Assembly: GCA_965661105.1 (NCBI GenBank) | Contig: CBFICR010000067.1 | Span: 1 to 15,046 of the forward strand | Direction: 5' to 3' | DNA length: 15,046 nucleotides | Source of the DNA: Eutrophocola sp965661105 | GTDB lineage: Bacteria > Pseudomonadota > Gammaproteobacteria > Pseudomonadales > Pseudohongiellaceae | Part shown: positions 1 through 4,807 of the stretch, piece by piece | How the letters are laid out: each line of letters starts with the position of its first letter | Numbering within the stretch: the first letter of the stretch is position 1 | Position numbers and translations under genes: made by a program | The notes under the pieces: model-generated | The model's database searches: none | What the model saw: the letters and a program-made list of their open reading frames with translations, nothing else | Told to the model about the DNA's origin: nothing

Positions 1-462
1 GGGCAGGTTCGTGATGGTCAGAGCCGTGTGCGTGACGTCCTCGCCCTTGCGCCCGTCGCCCCGCGTCACTGCCTGGACGAGCACGCCGTTCTCGTAGATG
101 ACCGACAGCGAGACGCCGTCGTACTTCGGCTCGACGACGAACCGAGTGACTTCCCTGGAGGTCTCGTCCAGCACCGACTCTGCGAAGTCCTGAACTGCCT
201 CCTTCTCGGTGACCTTGGCGAGCGACAGCATCGGCTCGACATGAATCACGTCCTGGAAGGGCTGATGACCCGCTCCGACTGTGCGTGTGGGCGATTCGCT
301 ATTCGCGAACTCCGGATGGTCAGCCTCGAGCTTCGCGAGGCGATCGGAGATCGCATCGTACTCGTCGTCAGGCATGGTCGGCCTGCTGGCGACGTAGTAG
401 GCGAAATTCGCGGCCTTCACGAGCCCCTGTAGGTGCTCGATCTCGACTGCTGCTGGGTGCAT
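1..462 (-). CDS. ligA: NAD-dependent DNA ligase, N-terminal part (cut by window edge)
   Basis: This leftward gene runs off the left edge, leaving the first 154 codons. NAD-dependent ligases seal nicks in duplex DNA using NAD+ as the AMP donor. The residues near 20-30 (YYVASRPTMPDDEYD) match the Ia domain that binds the nicotinamide moiety. The segment SPTRTVGAG and then PMLSLAKV follow as in bacterial LigA. The adenylation motif KxDG is present as EPKYDGVS near residue 115, with the lysine that would carry AMP, and TRGDGRKGEDVT follows in its normal place. The ATG start is preceded by a strong GAGGAGG ribosome binding site. A dyad operator lies 27-40 bases upstream, which ties the gene to the phage regulon rather than to the host. 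The zinc finger, HhH and BRCT parts lie outside the window and cannot be judged. A ligase in a phage normally serves replication, recombination or repair. Confidence 0.95.
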   Translation of the reverse strand, partial: MHPAAVEIEHLQGLVKAANFAYYVASRPTMPDDEYDAISDRLAKLEADHPEFANSESPTRTVGAGHQPFQDVIHVEPMLSLAKVTEKEAVQDFAESVLDETSREVTRFVVEPKYDGVSLSVIYENGVLVQAVTRGDGRKGEDVTHTALTITNLP

Positions 463-488
463 GTTTCCTCCTCGTCTGTGAGTGCTTC

Positions 489-502
489 ACTCACGAATGA
501 GC
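489..502. promoter_or_regulatory. Dyad operator-like site upstream of ligA
   Basis: ACTCACGAATGAGC, read on the other strand as GCTCA-TTCG-TGAGT. It has the same 5-4-5 dyad layout as the recurring AGTCA-N4-TGAGT motif, with one altered half-site. It lies in the 106-base gap between the membrane protein gene and ligA, just upstream of the ligA ribosome binding site. Repression of ligA is inferred. Confidence 0.5.
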
Positions 503-568
503 GTACAAGTCACGCTGCGGGGTGTCGGTCTCCGGGCGCGACTACCGCATCGATTGCCTTGTGCCGGC

Positions 569-871
569 TCAGGTCTTCTGCTTGTTCTGCTTGTTCTTGC
601 GGTCAACGACGTGGATGTGGAACAGCATCCCGCTCAAGCAGCCGAGACCGCCGGCGATGCCCAGGATGGAGACGATCGTGGTCATCTGGTGGAAGTCGTC
701 ACTGCTGACGGCGACGGACCAGATGATGAGAACCTCGCACATCGCCATGAGCATCGACGTCGGCATGATCCAGGCCCAGTTCAGACCCATGACGTTGCGC
801 TGCTGAAGCGACTTCAGGGCGATGAACAGGTAGCTGGCGCCGAACAGGAGAGATCCGCTCACGAAGCTCAT
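569..871 (-). CDS. Small multi-pass membrane protein, function unknown
   Basis: A 100-residue protein I do not recognise. It has about three hydrophobic stretches (about residues 4-20, 30-52 and 62-84) separated by short polar loops, followed by a lysine- and asparagine/glutamine-rich tail (DRKNKQNKQKT) that would probably face the cytoplasm under the positive-inside rule. Its ATG overlaps the stop of the upstream gene as ATGA, and a GAGGACGAG sequence precedes it, so the two are probably translationally coupled. It belongs to a leftward run of small membrane genes that starts downstream of the holin. A role in lysis (for example a second holin, antiholin or pinholin) or in superinfection exclusion is possible from size and topology, but nothing in the sequence fixes the function. 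Confidence 0.75.
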   Translation of the reverse strand: MSFVSGSLLFGASYLFIALKSLQQRNVMGLNWAWIMPTSMLMAMCEVLIIWSVAVSSDDFHQMTTIVSILGIAGGLGCLSGMLFHIHVVDRKNKQNKQKT

Positions 872-1182
872 GACTCGTCCTCGTCCTCGTCCCAGTCGAA
901 GAACTCGTCAGCGGCAGCGCGCCAGAGATTGGTCAGAAGCTCGACCGCGGAGGCGTGAGTGAAGCCGGTGCGAACGAGATCCTCGGCGGCAGAACGCCAG
1001 GTCTCGCGAGCGGCATCGTTCTCGAAGGGTTCGATCTGGCTGCAGAAGGCCTGGAAGACCTGCTCGGGATCGGGTCGATTCATGGACAATACGAGACGAG
1101 TCGTGTCGCAGGCTCCCTCGATCACCAGGATGTTCTTGAGTCCGATCTCGTCGGTCGGGTCGAACTGTCGGGTGTTGCTCAT
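868..1182 (-). CDS. Hypothetical soluble protein with acidic C-terminus
   Basis: A 104-residue protein of unknown function. The open frame extends upstream to 1251, but the start at 1182 is chosen because it has a very strong GGAGGAGGAAG ribosome binding site and overlaps the upstream 41-residue gene by four bases (ATGA). There is no membrane segment or signal peptide. The sequence looks mostly alpha-helical (for example RETWRSAAEDLVRTGFTHASAVELLTNLWRAAADEFF). It ends in an Asp/Glu-rich tail (DWDEDEDES). It sits between two membrane-protein genes in an apparent operon, so it could be a cytoplasmic partner of one of them. That is inference only. Confidence 0.75.
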   Translation of the reverse strand: MSNTRQFDPTDEIGLKNILVIEGACDTTRLVLSMNRPDPEQVFQAFCSQIEPFENDAARETWRSAAEDLVRTGFTHASAVELLTNLWRAAADEFFDWDEDEDES

Positions 1183-1304
1183 TGGCTTCCTCCTCCAGGA
1201 ATCCAGGTGAGGGCTTGAGCGAGACCTGCGAGGGCCACGATCGCTGCCCAAATGGCGAGCGGGATGACCACGGTGGTCATCAGGTCCTTCAGACGCTTCT
1301 TCAT
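1179..1304 (-). CDS. 41-residue single-pass membrane peptide
   Basis: A short gene starting at ATG 1304 with a GAGGAG ribosome binding site five bases upstream and ending in TGA at 1179-1181, which overlaps the next start as ATGA. The product begins with a basic patch (MKKRLKDLMTT), followed by one hydrophobic helix (VVIPLAIWAAIVALAGLAQAL) and a short Gly-rich tail. The topology could be a signal-anchor or a small lysis-related peptide such as a spanin-like or holin-accessory protein. No lipobox is visible. Coupling on both sides supports that it is translated. The function is unknown. Confidence 0.65.
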   Translation of the reverse strand: MKKRLKDLMTTVVIPLAIWAAIVALAGLAQALTWIPGGGSQ

Positions 1305-1352
1305 CGATCTCCTCGCCCTACGAGAGTCAACCTCCGGGCCAGAGGCGGAGGA

Positions 1353-1487
1353 CTACCGCTCTCGCTCAGCTACGCTCGCCTGCTGCTTGCTCTTGGGTTC
1401 GGCCGTCTTGCGCGACTCGAACCATGAAGGATGACCTTTCAAGACCTGCGCCTTGAACGGGGTGCGCTTGTCGTTCTTCTGGGGCAT
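1353..1487 (-). CDS. 44-residue basic hypothetical protein
   Basis: A small polar, lysine/arginine-rich ORF (MPQKNDKRTPFKAQVLKGHP...) with ATG at 1487 and TAG at 1353-1355. The sequence upstream (AGAGACGAA) is only a weak ribosome binding site. A perfect dyad operator lies 22-35 bases upstream with a TATATC sequence beside it, so this may be the first gene of a short leftward transcription unit. There are no membrane segments and no recognised domain. It is kept because the start lies immediately downstream of the regulatory site and the ORF fills the gap. It could also be noncoding leader. Confidence 0.45.
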   Translation of the reverse strand: MPQKNDKRTPFKAQVLKGHPSWFESRKTAEPKSKQQASVAERER

Positions 1488-1508
1488 CGATTCGTCTCTG
1501 CTGATATA

Positions 1509-1522
1509 AGTCAATCGTGACT
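1509..1522. promoter_or_regulatory. Perfect dyad operator AGTCA-ATCG-TGACT
   Basis: AGTCAATCGTGACT is the most symmetric copy of the recurring motif: both 5-base arms pair perfectly across a 4-base centre. On the leftward strand the motif is followed at once by TATATC, a possible -10, so the site would sit between -35 and -10 of a promoter for the small gene at 1353-1487. Confidence 0.6.
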
Positions 1523-1556
1523 GAGCGACGCGACGCGCGCAAGCACTTGCAGTGAT

Positions 1557-1754
1557 CTACCGCACGGCTGCCTGATCGATCCAGCCGCCTGCCTCGTCGC
1601 AGGTCGAGAAGGCAGCCCAGGCGACCAGCCCGAGAACTGCACAGCCGACTCCGGCGACGATCAGGATCAGCATGGCGATGGCGAGAACGAGCCAGGCGAC
1701 GACCCAGGCCCAGACATCGGCGAGCGCTTTCGCGAACCCGTAGAGCCGGCTCAT
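1557..1754 (-). CDS. 65-residue membrane protein, function unknown
   Basis: A hydrophobic protein with one long or two closely spaced helices (about residues 12-52: ADVWAWVVAWLVLAIAMLILI, then VAGVGCAVLGLVAWAAFS) and a short polar tail. The start at 1754 overlaps the stop of the 36-residue gene as ATGA, giving the order holin, 36-residue peptide, then this protein. Position directly downstream of a holin in a coupled set suggests a lysis-cassette member, for example an antiholin or holin partner. No sequence motif proves this. Confidence 0.65.
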   Translation of the reverse strand: MSRLYGFAKALADVWAWVVAWLVLAIAMLILIVAGVGCAVLGLVAWAAFSTCDEAGGWIDQAAVR

Positions 1755-1861
1755 CCCGTCACCACGAGCGTCGGGAGCAGGACGCCGAAGAACAGCGTCG
1801 TAGCCAGGATCCAGAAGCAGACGAGAACGCCAGGAGCGAAACAGCGGCGAGTGACTCGCAT
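1751..1861 (-). CDS. 36-residue membrane peptide coupled to holin
   Basis: A short ORF starting at ATG 1861, sharing one base with the holin stop (TGATG), and ending in TGA at 1751-1753, which overlaps the next ATG. The product has a short basic N-terminus (MRVTRRC) and one hydrophobic segment that fills most of its length. Double coupling, with no free space on either side, argues that it is a real gene. A role as a holin accessory is inference. Confidence 0.55.
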   Translation of the reverse strand: MRVTRRCFAPGVLVCFWILATTLFFGVLLPTLVVTG

Positions 1862-2532
1862 CAGCTCTGGCCTCGCTTCGCGCCCATGGACTTCACGAGA
1901 TCCATGAGGGCCTTCGTGGATGAGTCGGGTGCGTCCGGGCTCATGCCGGCGGCAACCGGCTTGTCGTGCGTCGAACGACGGGAGACGTACACGCCGGCGA
2001 CGGTCAGACCGGTGGTCACGGGGATCATCAGCACGGTCACGAGGGAGACCTGAGCCTGGACGACCGCGGCGACATCGATCTCGGCCCCGAAGATCAGAGC
2101 GCCGGTGATCAGAACCACGGTCACGATCGGGCCGATGATGAGAGCGACCAGGGCGTCGGTGATCCTGCGCACGAGGCGAGGGCGAGTCCGGCGGACGTAC
2201 TCGTCGTCGCTCTGGAGCTCGGTGCGGATCGTCTTGTTGACGTTGGCCTGGGCCTGGACCGCGAGTTCGTCCTGACGCTCGCTGGCCCTGAGCACGGCCA
2301 TGCGATACTCCTGCTCGTTCTCCTCCTCGAGCATCTGGATCTCGATCAGGCGCTCGGGGTTCCGGCCCAGTTCCGTCTCGACCGCTTCGGGAGTTGCTTC
2401 GACGCCGAGCTTGGAGGCGATCAGGCTGCCCGTGGCGCCGACGATGGCTCCGGCGGGGCCGCCGAGTAGGGTGCCCAGGAGGGGCGCGTGGGAGGCGATC
2501 TTGCCGGCGACGTTCTTCCAGTCGAAGTCCAT
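1861..2532 (-). CDS. Holin of the GTA 3TM type (holin_3TM family)
   Basis: A 223-residue protein that I assign to the three-transmembrane holin family found in gene transfer agents and phages. It opens with a Gly/Ala-rich hydrophobic segment (about residues 14-40) followed by the family-like KLGVEATPEAVETEL. A charged, coiled region comes next (residues 60-105). SDDEYVRRTRPRLVRR then precedes two further membrane helices (about 125-149 and 161-184). The C-terminus is polar. Holins permeabilise the inner membrane at the end of infection to release or activate endolysin. No endolysin is visible in the window. The ATG has no Shine-Dalgarno sequence and lies only nine bases after an operator copy, so the mRNA may be nearly leaderless. 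At least two small membrane genes follow, coupled to it. Confidence 0.75.
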   Translation of the reverse strand: MDFDWKNVAGKIASHAPLLGTLLGGPAGAIVGATGSLIASKLGVEATPEAVETELGRNPERLIEIQMLEEENEQEYRMAVLRASERQDELAVQAQANVNKTIRTELQSDDEYVRRTRPRLVRRITDALVALIIGPIVTVVLITGALIFGAEIDVAAVVQAQVSLVTVLMIPVTTGLTVAGVYVSRRSTHDKPVAAGMSPDAPDSSTKALMDLVKSMGAKRGQS

Positions 2533-2540
2533 GTGCGCAT

Positions 2541-2554
2541 TCTCAGTGGTGACT
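2541..2554 (-). promoter_or_regulatory. Dyad operator-like site at the holin start
   Basis: Leftward AGTCA-CCAC-TGAGA, ending nine bases before the holin ATG. The same 13-base core AGTCACCACTGAG recurs exactly at 4585-4597, in the same position relative to the start of the ribbon-helix-helix gene. Binding here would block transcription or translation initiation of the holin. Confidence 0.6.
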
Positions 2555-2565
2555 GTAGATGCAAG

Positions 2566-2593
2566 AGTCTAGCACCAGTCACCCCTGAGTGAA
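2566..2593 (-). promoter_or_regulatory. Possible promoter for the holin operon containing an operator copy
   Basis: On the leftward strand, TTCACT (2588-2593) and TAGACT (2566-2571) are separated by 16 bases and each matches the sigma70 consensus at four of six positions. Operator copy AGTCACCCCTGAGT (2577-2590) fills the spacer and overlaps the -35. This is a modest match, called from sequence only. Confidence 0.35.
2577..2590. promoter_or_regulatory. Dyad operator-like site AGTCA-CCCC-TGAGT
   Basis: A full match to the AGTCA-N4-TGAGT consensus, 22 bases from the copy next to the holin start. The pair may allow cooperative binding. Confidence 0.6.
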
Positions 2594-2631
2594 CATCGGT
2601 TGCGTTTATACAGTAGTCCGAGGGGCGTGAA

Positions 2632-2649
2632 AGTCATTCGCAACTGAGT
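2632..2649. promoter_or_regulatory. Variant operator-like site with 8-base spacer
   Basis: AGTCATTCGCAACTGAGT has both half-sites but eight bases between them instead of four. It lies just left of the attP core. It could be a degenerate copy or chance. Confidence 0.25.
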
Positions 2650-2692
2650 ATGGGAAAAGCGAGGCGAGGCAGTGTGTTACGCTTCTAGCCGT

Positions 2693-2742
2693 CGACCTTG
2701 ACATGGTGGGGGTCGTTGGTTCGAATCCAATCGCGCCTACCA
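2693..2742 (+). other. attP: Candidate attP core: 3' half of a tRNA-Val(GAC) gene
   Basis: These 50 bases fold as the 3' part of a tRNA. The anticodon arm is CGACC / TTGACAT / GGTGG (2693-2709) with U33 and anticodon GAC. A 5-base variable loop GGGTC follows, then the T arm GTTGG / TTCGAAT / CCAAT (2715-2731), acceptor strand CGCGCCT, discriminator A and an encoded CCA (2740-2742). No D arm or matching 5' acceptor strand is present upstream, so it is not a working tRNA gene. The segment from ACCTTGACATGGTGG onward strongly resembles bacterial tRNA-Val(GAC). It lies 75 bases beyond the integrase stop codon. Phage integrases of this class commonly use a tRNA 3' end and restore the gene after integration. 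The predicted host tRNA acceptor 5' strand would be AGGCGCG. Confidence 0.8.
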
Positions 2743-2752
2743 ACAAAATCAA

Positions 2753-2828
2753 GGGGTTACAGGGAAGTCACCCCTTGAGTTGCGCAAGAAACTGGAGTGG
2801 TTGCGCAAATCCAGTGGTCACAGGGGAG
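2753..2828. repeat. Direct and inverted repeats beside attP, possible integrase/excisionase arm sites
   Basis: Three repeat features are packed here. The palindrome TTGCGCAA occurs at 2780-2787 and 2801-2808, exactly 21 bases apart (two helical turns). GGGGTTACAGGGAAG (2753-2767) and GTGGTCACAGGGGAG (2814-2828) agree at 12 of 15 positions, and the second overlaps the integrase stop codon. CAAGGGGT and ACCCCTTG (about 2750-2777) form an 8-base inverted repeat. Lambda-type integrases with an N-terminal arm-binding domain need such distal sites next to the core. The assignment of each repeat to a protein is inference. Confidence 0.45.
2766..2780. promoter_or_regulatory. Variant operator-like site in the attP arm
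   Basis: AGTCA-CCCCT-TGAGT has both consensus half-sites but a 5-base spacer. It overlaps the inverted repeat in the attP arm, so a bound regulator could also affect recombination. Confidence 0.3.
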
Positions 2829-3951
2829 CATCGATCTCCACCCACCGGACCTCGTGATCGTCCTGATAGTGCTCCGTCATCTTCTCGGTGGAGTGCCCCA
2901 AAAGACCCTGAGCGACGCTCGTCTGGAAGCCCGCCTGTCGGTACAGATGGGACCCCAGCGCTCGGATCTCATGGAAGCTCGGGCGTTCCTCGGGCGCCAG
3001 ATCCAGGGCTACTCCCGCAGCGTCGCGCGCCTTCGCGAACCCCTCCGTCAGCAGCTTCTCCGACCACTGGGTCAGATGAGTGCGGCCCTTGGCCCACTTC
3101 CGTCGCTTCGGCTTCCTCGCCAGCAGCATCGGGGAGCCCAGCTCCAGGGAGTGCGCGAGTGCTGCGCTGAGGGCAGACCTCAGCTTCGATCCCCGCGGCG
3201 CCTTGATCTGAAGGTGCAGATCGGTCTTCGTCTGGACCTTCGAGGGGGCGACCCGAAACAGCCAGGTCTCGCCAGCGGTGACCACGTCCTCTCGGGTGAG
3301 CTTCGCCAGATCCCCGCGACGCTGAAGGCTGTAGAGAGCCACGTTCATCGCGACCCTCAGATCGGCATCAGCGGCCTCGAGGATCCGATCGAAGTCTTCC
3401 AGGGCGAGCCTCTGACGCTTGCGCTCGAGGTCTCGAGGGGACGGACGCAGAGTCTTCTTCGCCGGGTTCTCCTCCACGAGACCCTCTGCGACGGCCCAGT
3501 TGAAGACGTGGATCCAGAACTGCCGGTGCTTGAGCCAGGCGTGCGGGGACAGCTGACGAGCCCTGCTAGACAGGACCCGAACGGAGACGTCCTTGAGCGA
3601 GAACTGGCCCCAGTGCTCGACGTACCAGTCACGGAGGATCCTGACCTCGTTGAGATGGGTCTCGGACCAGCTGCGCTTCGTGAGATAGTCGTTCCAGCAG
3701 GTCTCGAGGACGCGCCGCACGTTGCGCGACTTGCCTCGGATTTTCATGTGCGCGCGGACCTCGGCGCCGTAGCTACCAGCCAGGTCTGCGTTGCGTCTGC
3801 GAGCTTCGGTCTTGGCAGCTTCGACATCGGATCCGATGCCTTGCCGCTTGCCTGTGATGGGGTGACGCCAGCTGTAGTAGCGCCTGCCCTTCGAGACAGT
3901 GCTGTAGGTGTTCGGGGGCAAGTCAGCCCCGCTACGCCGCCCTCGTGTCAC
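2818..3951 (-). CDS. int: Lambda-type tyrosine integrase
   Basis: A 377-residue site-specific recombinase that would integrate and excise the phage at attP. The N-terminus (LPPNTYSTVSKGRRYYSW, HPITGKRQGIGSD, about residues 11-57) closely resembles the lambda Int arm-binding domain. A core-binding helical domain follows (about 75-170), then the catalytic domain. The catalytic residues are visible: Arg211 (LQRRGDL), a beta-hairpin lysine (Lys238 or Lys242), His327 and Arg330 (FHEIRAL), His353 (LLGHS) and the nucleophile Tyr362 (EHYQD). The length is close to lambda Int (356). The start is GTG at 3951, with GGAGAAGG just upstream, and it overlaps the excisionase-like gene by 20 bases. The stop lies 75 bases from the tRNA-like attP core, the usual int-attP arrangement. 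Confidence 0.93.
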   Translation of the reverse strand: MTRGRRSGADLPPNTYSTVSKGRRYYSWRHPITGKRQGIGSDVEAAKTEARRRNADLAGSYGAEVRAHMKIRGKSRNVRRVLETCWNDYLTKRSWSETHLNEVRILRDWYVEHWGQFSLKDVSVRVLSSRARQLSPHAWLKHRQFWIHVFNWAVAEGLVEENPAKKTLRPSPRDLERKRQRLALEDFDRILEAADADLRVAMNVALYSLQRRGDLAKLTREDVVTAGETWLFRVAPSKVQTKTDLHLQIKAPRGSKLRSALSAALAHSLELGSPMLLARKPKRRKWAKGRTHLTQWSEKLLTEGFAKARDAAGVALDLAPEERPSFHEIRALGSHLYRQAGFQTSVAQGLLGHSTEKMTEHYQDDHEVRWVEIDAPL

Positions 3952-4192
3952 TGTCCTTCTCCATCATCGCGAGAAGCATCGCCTCCCCCGTCCCATCTTC
4001 GTCGTCTTCCTTCTCGATCAACACGAACCAGCAGCCTTTGGGGCCGCCTGGCTGCTCCGCGGCGATGACCCCGCGACGAATCCAGCTTAGTCCAGTGGTC
4101 GGGCTTATGCCGTACCTCTCGCAAAATTCCTTCAGGCGCATCTTTGGCTTGAAGGGATCCGGAGACTGTGGGTTCTGGAACCGTGTGGTCAT
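3932..4192 (-). CDS. Excisionase-like small helix-turn-helix protein
   Basis: An 86-residue protein with a MerR/excisionase-type helix-turn-helix at about residues 18-55: MRLKEFCERYGISPTTGLSWIRRGVIAAEQPGG, followed by a strand (KGCWFVLI) and an acidic tail. Recombination directionality factors of this type bend attP DNA and steer the integrase towards excision. Position directly upstream of and overlapping int supports the role. The open frame extends to 4345, but that extension overlaps the upstream gene and reads as low-complexity sequence, so ATG 4192 is preferred. No clear ribosome binding site is seen at either start, which leaves the exact N-terminus uncertain. It could instead be a small repressor. 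Confidence 0.65.
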   Translation of the reverse strand: MTTRFQNPQSPDPFKPKMRLKEFCERYGISPTTGLSWIRRGVIAAEQPGGPKGCWFVLIEKEDDEDGTGEAMLLAMMEKDSDTRAA

Positions 4193-4274
4193 GAGATCTG
4201 GGCGCTTGCTGCAAGAAGAGCAGTGTGGGCGGGTGAGCCCCGCCCGTGAAGGAGGCAGATCGATTCTGGCGCGT

Positions 4275-4574
4275 TCAGCCGTCCTTGCTGGCTGCGCCAG
4301 TGGCGCCGGCGACCAGACGAGCGAGCTCCTCGTCCGAAAGTCCACTGACGAGACGCTTCACGCGATCCTCCTCGGACTTGCGCTTCGCTTCCTTGCGGCG
4401 AATGTTCGACAGATGCTGGGCTGCCGGAGCCGCCAGATTGCCAGGGGAGGAGATGTCGATCAGGAAGCCGATCACCTCGTCTTGCGACGGGAAGCTGAAC
4501 TGGCGCTGCAGTTCCTTCAGACGCTGCCGACGCGGGGTGCTGAGGCGTAGAGACGTGCGGGTTTCATGTGCCAT
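4275..4574 (-). CDS. Ribbon-helix-helix-like DNA-binding protein, possible regulator
   Basis: A 99-residue protein. The N-terminal TRTSLRLSTPRRQRLKELQR followed by FSFPSQDEVIGFLIDI looks like a ribbon-helix-helix fold (one beta strand, a helix, a turn with Ser/Pro, a second helix). A basic coiled segment follows (RRKEAKRKSEEDRVKRL), then a short acidic helix (SGLSDEELARLVAG). Such proteins bind DNA as dimers on dyad sites. The ATG lacks a ribosome binding site and begins ten bases after an exact copy of the holin-proximal operator core, with a second operator-like site further upstream. The gene therefore looks regulated by, and may encode, the factor that recognises these sites. The fold call is by eye and the regulatory role is inference. 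Confidence 0.6.
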   Translation of the reverse strand: MAHETRTSLRLSTPRRQRLKELQRQFSFPSQDEVIGFLIDISSPGNLAAPAAQHLSNIRRKEAKRKSEEDRVKRLVSGLSDEELARLVAGATGAASKDG

Positions 4575-4583
4575 TCGGTGAAT

Positions 4584-4597
4584 GCTCAGTGGTGACT
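4584..4597 (-). promoter_or_regulatory. Dyad operator-like site AGTCA-CCAC-TGAGC
   Basis: Leftward AGTCACCACTGAGC, ten bases before the ribbon-helix-helix ATG. Taken with TTGCTT 4-5 bases upstream of it as a -35, the -10 region would fall right at GCATTC and transcription would begin at or next to the ATG, giving a leaderless mRNA. The -10 match is poor. Confidence 0.6.
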
Positions 4598-4635
4598 TAC
4601 ATAAGCAAAGCCTAGGCGCGGCGTGCCGGAAAGTA

Positions 4636-4649
4636 AAGCACCGGTGAGT
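4636..4649. promoter_or_regulatory. Degenerate operator-like site AAGCA-CCGG-TGAGT
   Basis: One half-site is consensus (TGAGT) and the other is altered (AAGCA). It abuts the stop codon of the 52-residue membrane gene and lies 38 bases from the stronger copy at 4584-4597. Confidence 0.35.
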
Positions 4650-4807
4650 TACAGCCTTCGGCCCCGGGCTCTCATGAAGCGCGCAACAATGGCACGCCGG
4701 CGCTCGGCACGCTTGCGCTTGAGGTAGCCCATGGCGTAGGGGCGGGCCTGCCGGAAGAAGACGAAGCCGCAGATGAAGCCGGCCAGGAAGATCAGAACCC
4801 CCATCAT
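4649..4807 (-). CDS. 52-residue single-pass membrane protein with basic tail
   Basis: A short gene starting with ATGATG at 4807, overlapping the helicase stop as ATGA, with GAGGA upstream. It ends in TAA at 4649-4651. The product has one hydrophobic helix (VLIFLAGFICGFVFF) and then a strongly basic segment (KRKRAERRRAIVARFMRARGRRL), which would remain in the cytoplasm and could touch nucleic acid or the membrane surface. Coupling to the helicase suggests co-expression. I do not recognise a family. Confidence 0.6.
   Translation of the reverse strand: MMGVLIFLAGFICGFVFFRQARPYAMGYLKRKRAERRRAIVARFMRARGRRL

Noticed and set aside
1329..1352. Possible terminator CCTCCG/CGGAGG between the 44- and 41-residue genes
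   Set aside because: The six-base stem has a nine-base loop and no T tract follows on either strand.
2662..2742. A complete tRNA gene starting at AGGCGAG
   Set aside because: The acceptor would have a mismatch and no D arm can be formed in the intervening bases. Only the 3' half is tRNA-like, which fits attP better.
2797..4068. A 423-residue rightward ORF opposite the integrase
   Set aside because: The integrase on the other strand has all catalytic residues, and this frame is a GC-bias shadow.
4193..4345. Longer N-terminus for the excisionase-like protein starting at 4345
   Set aside because: It overlaps the ribbon-helix-helix gene by 71 bases and reads as Pro/Arg/Ser-rich sequence without structure.
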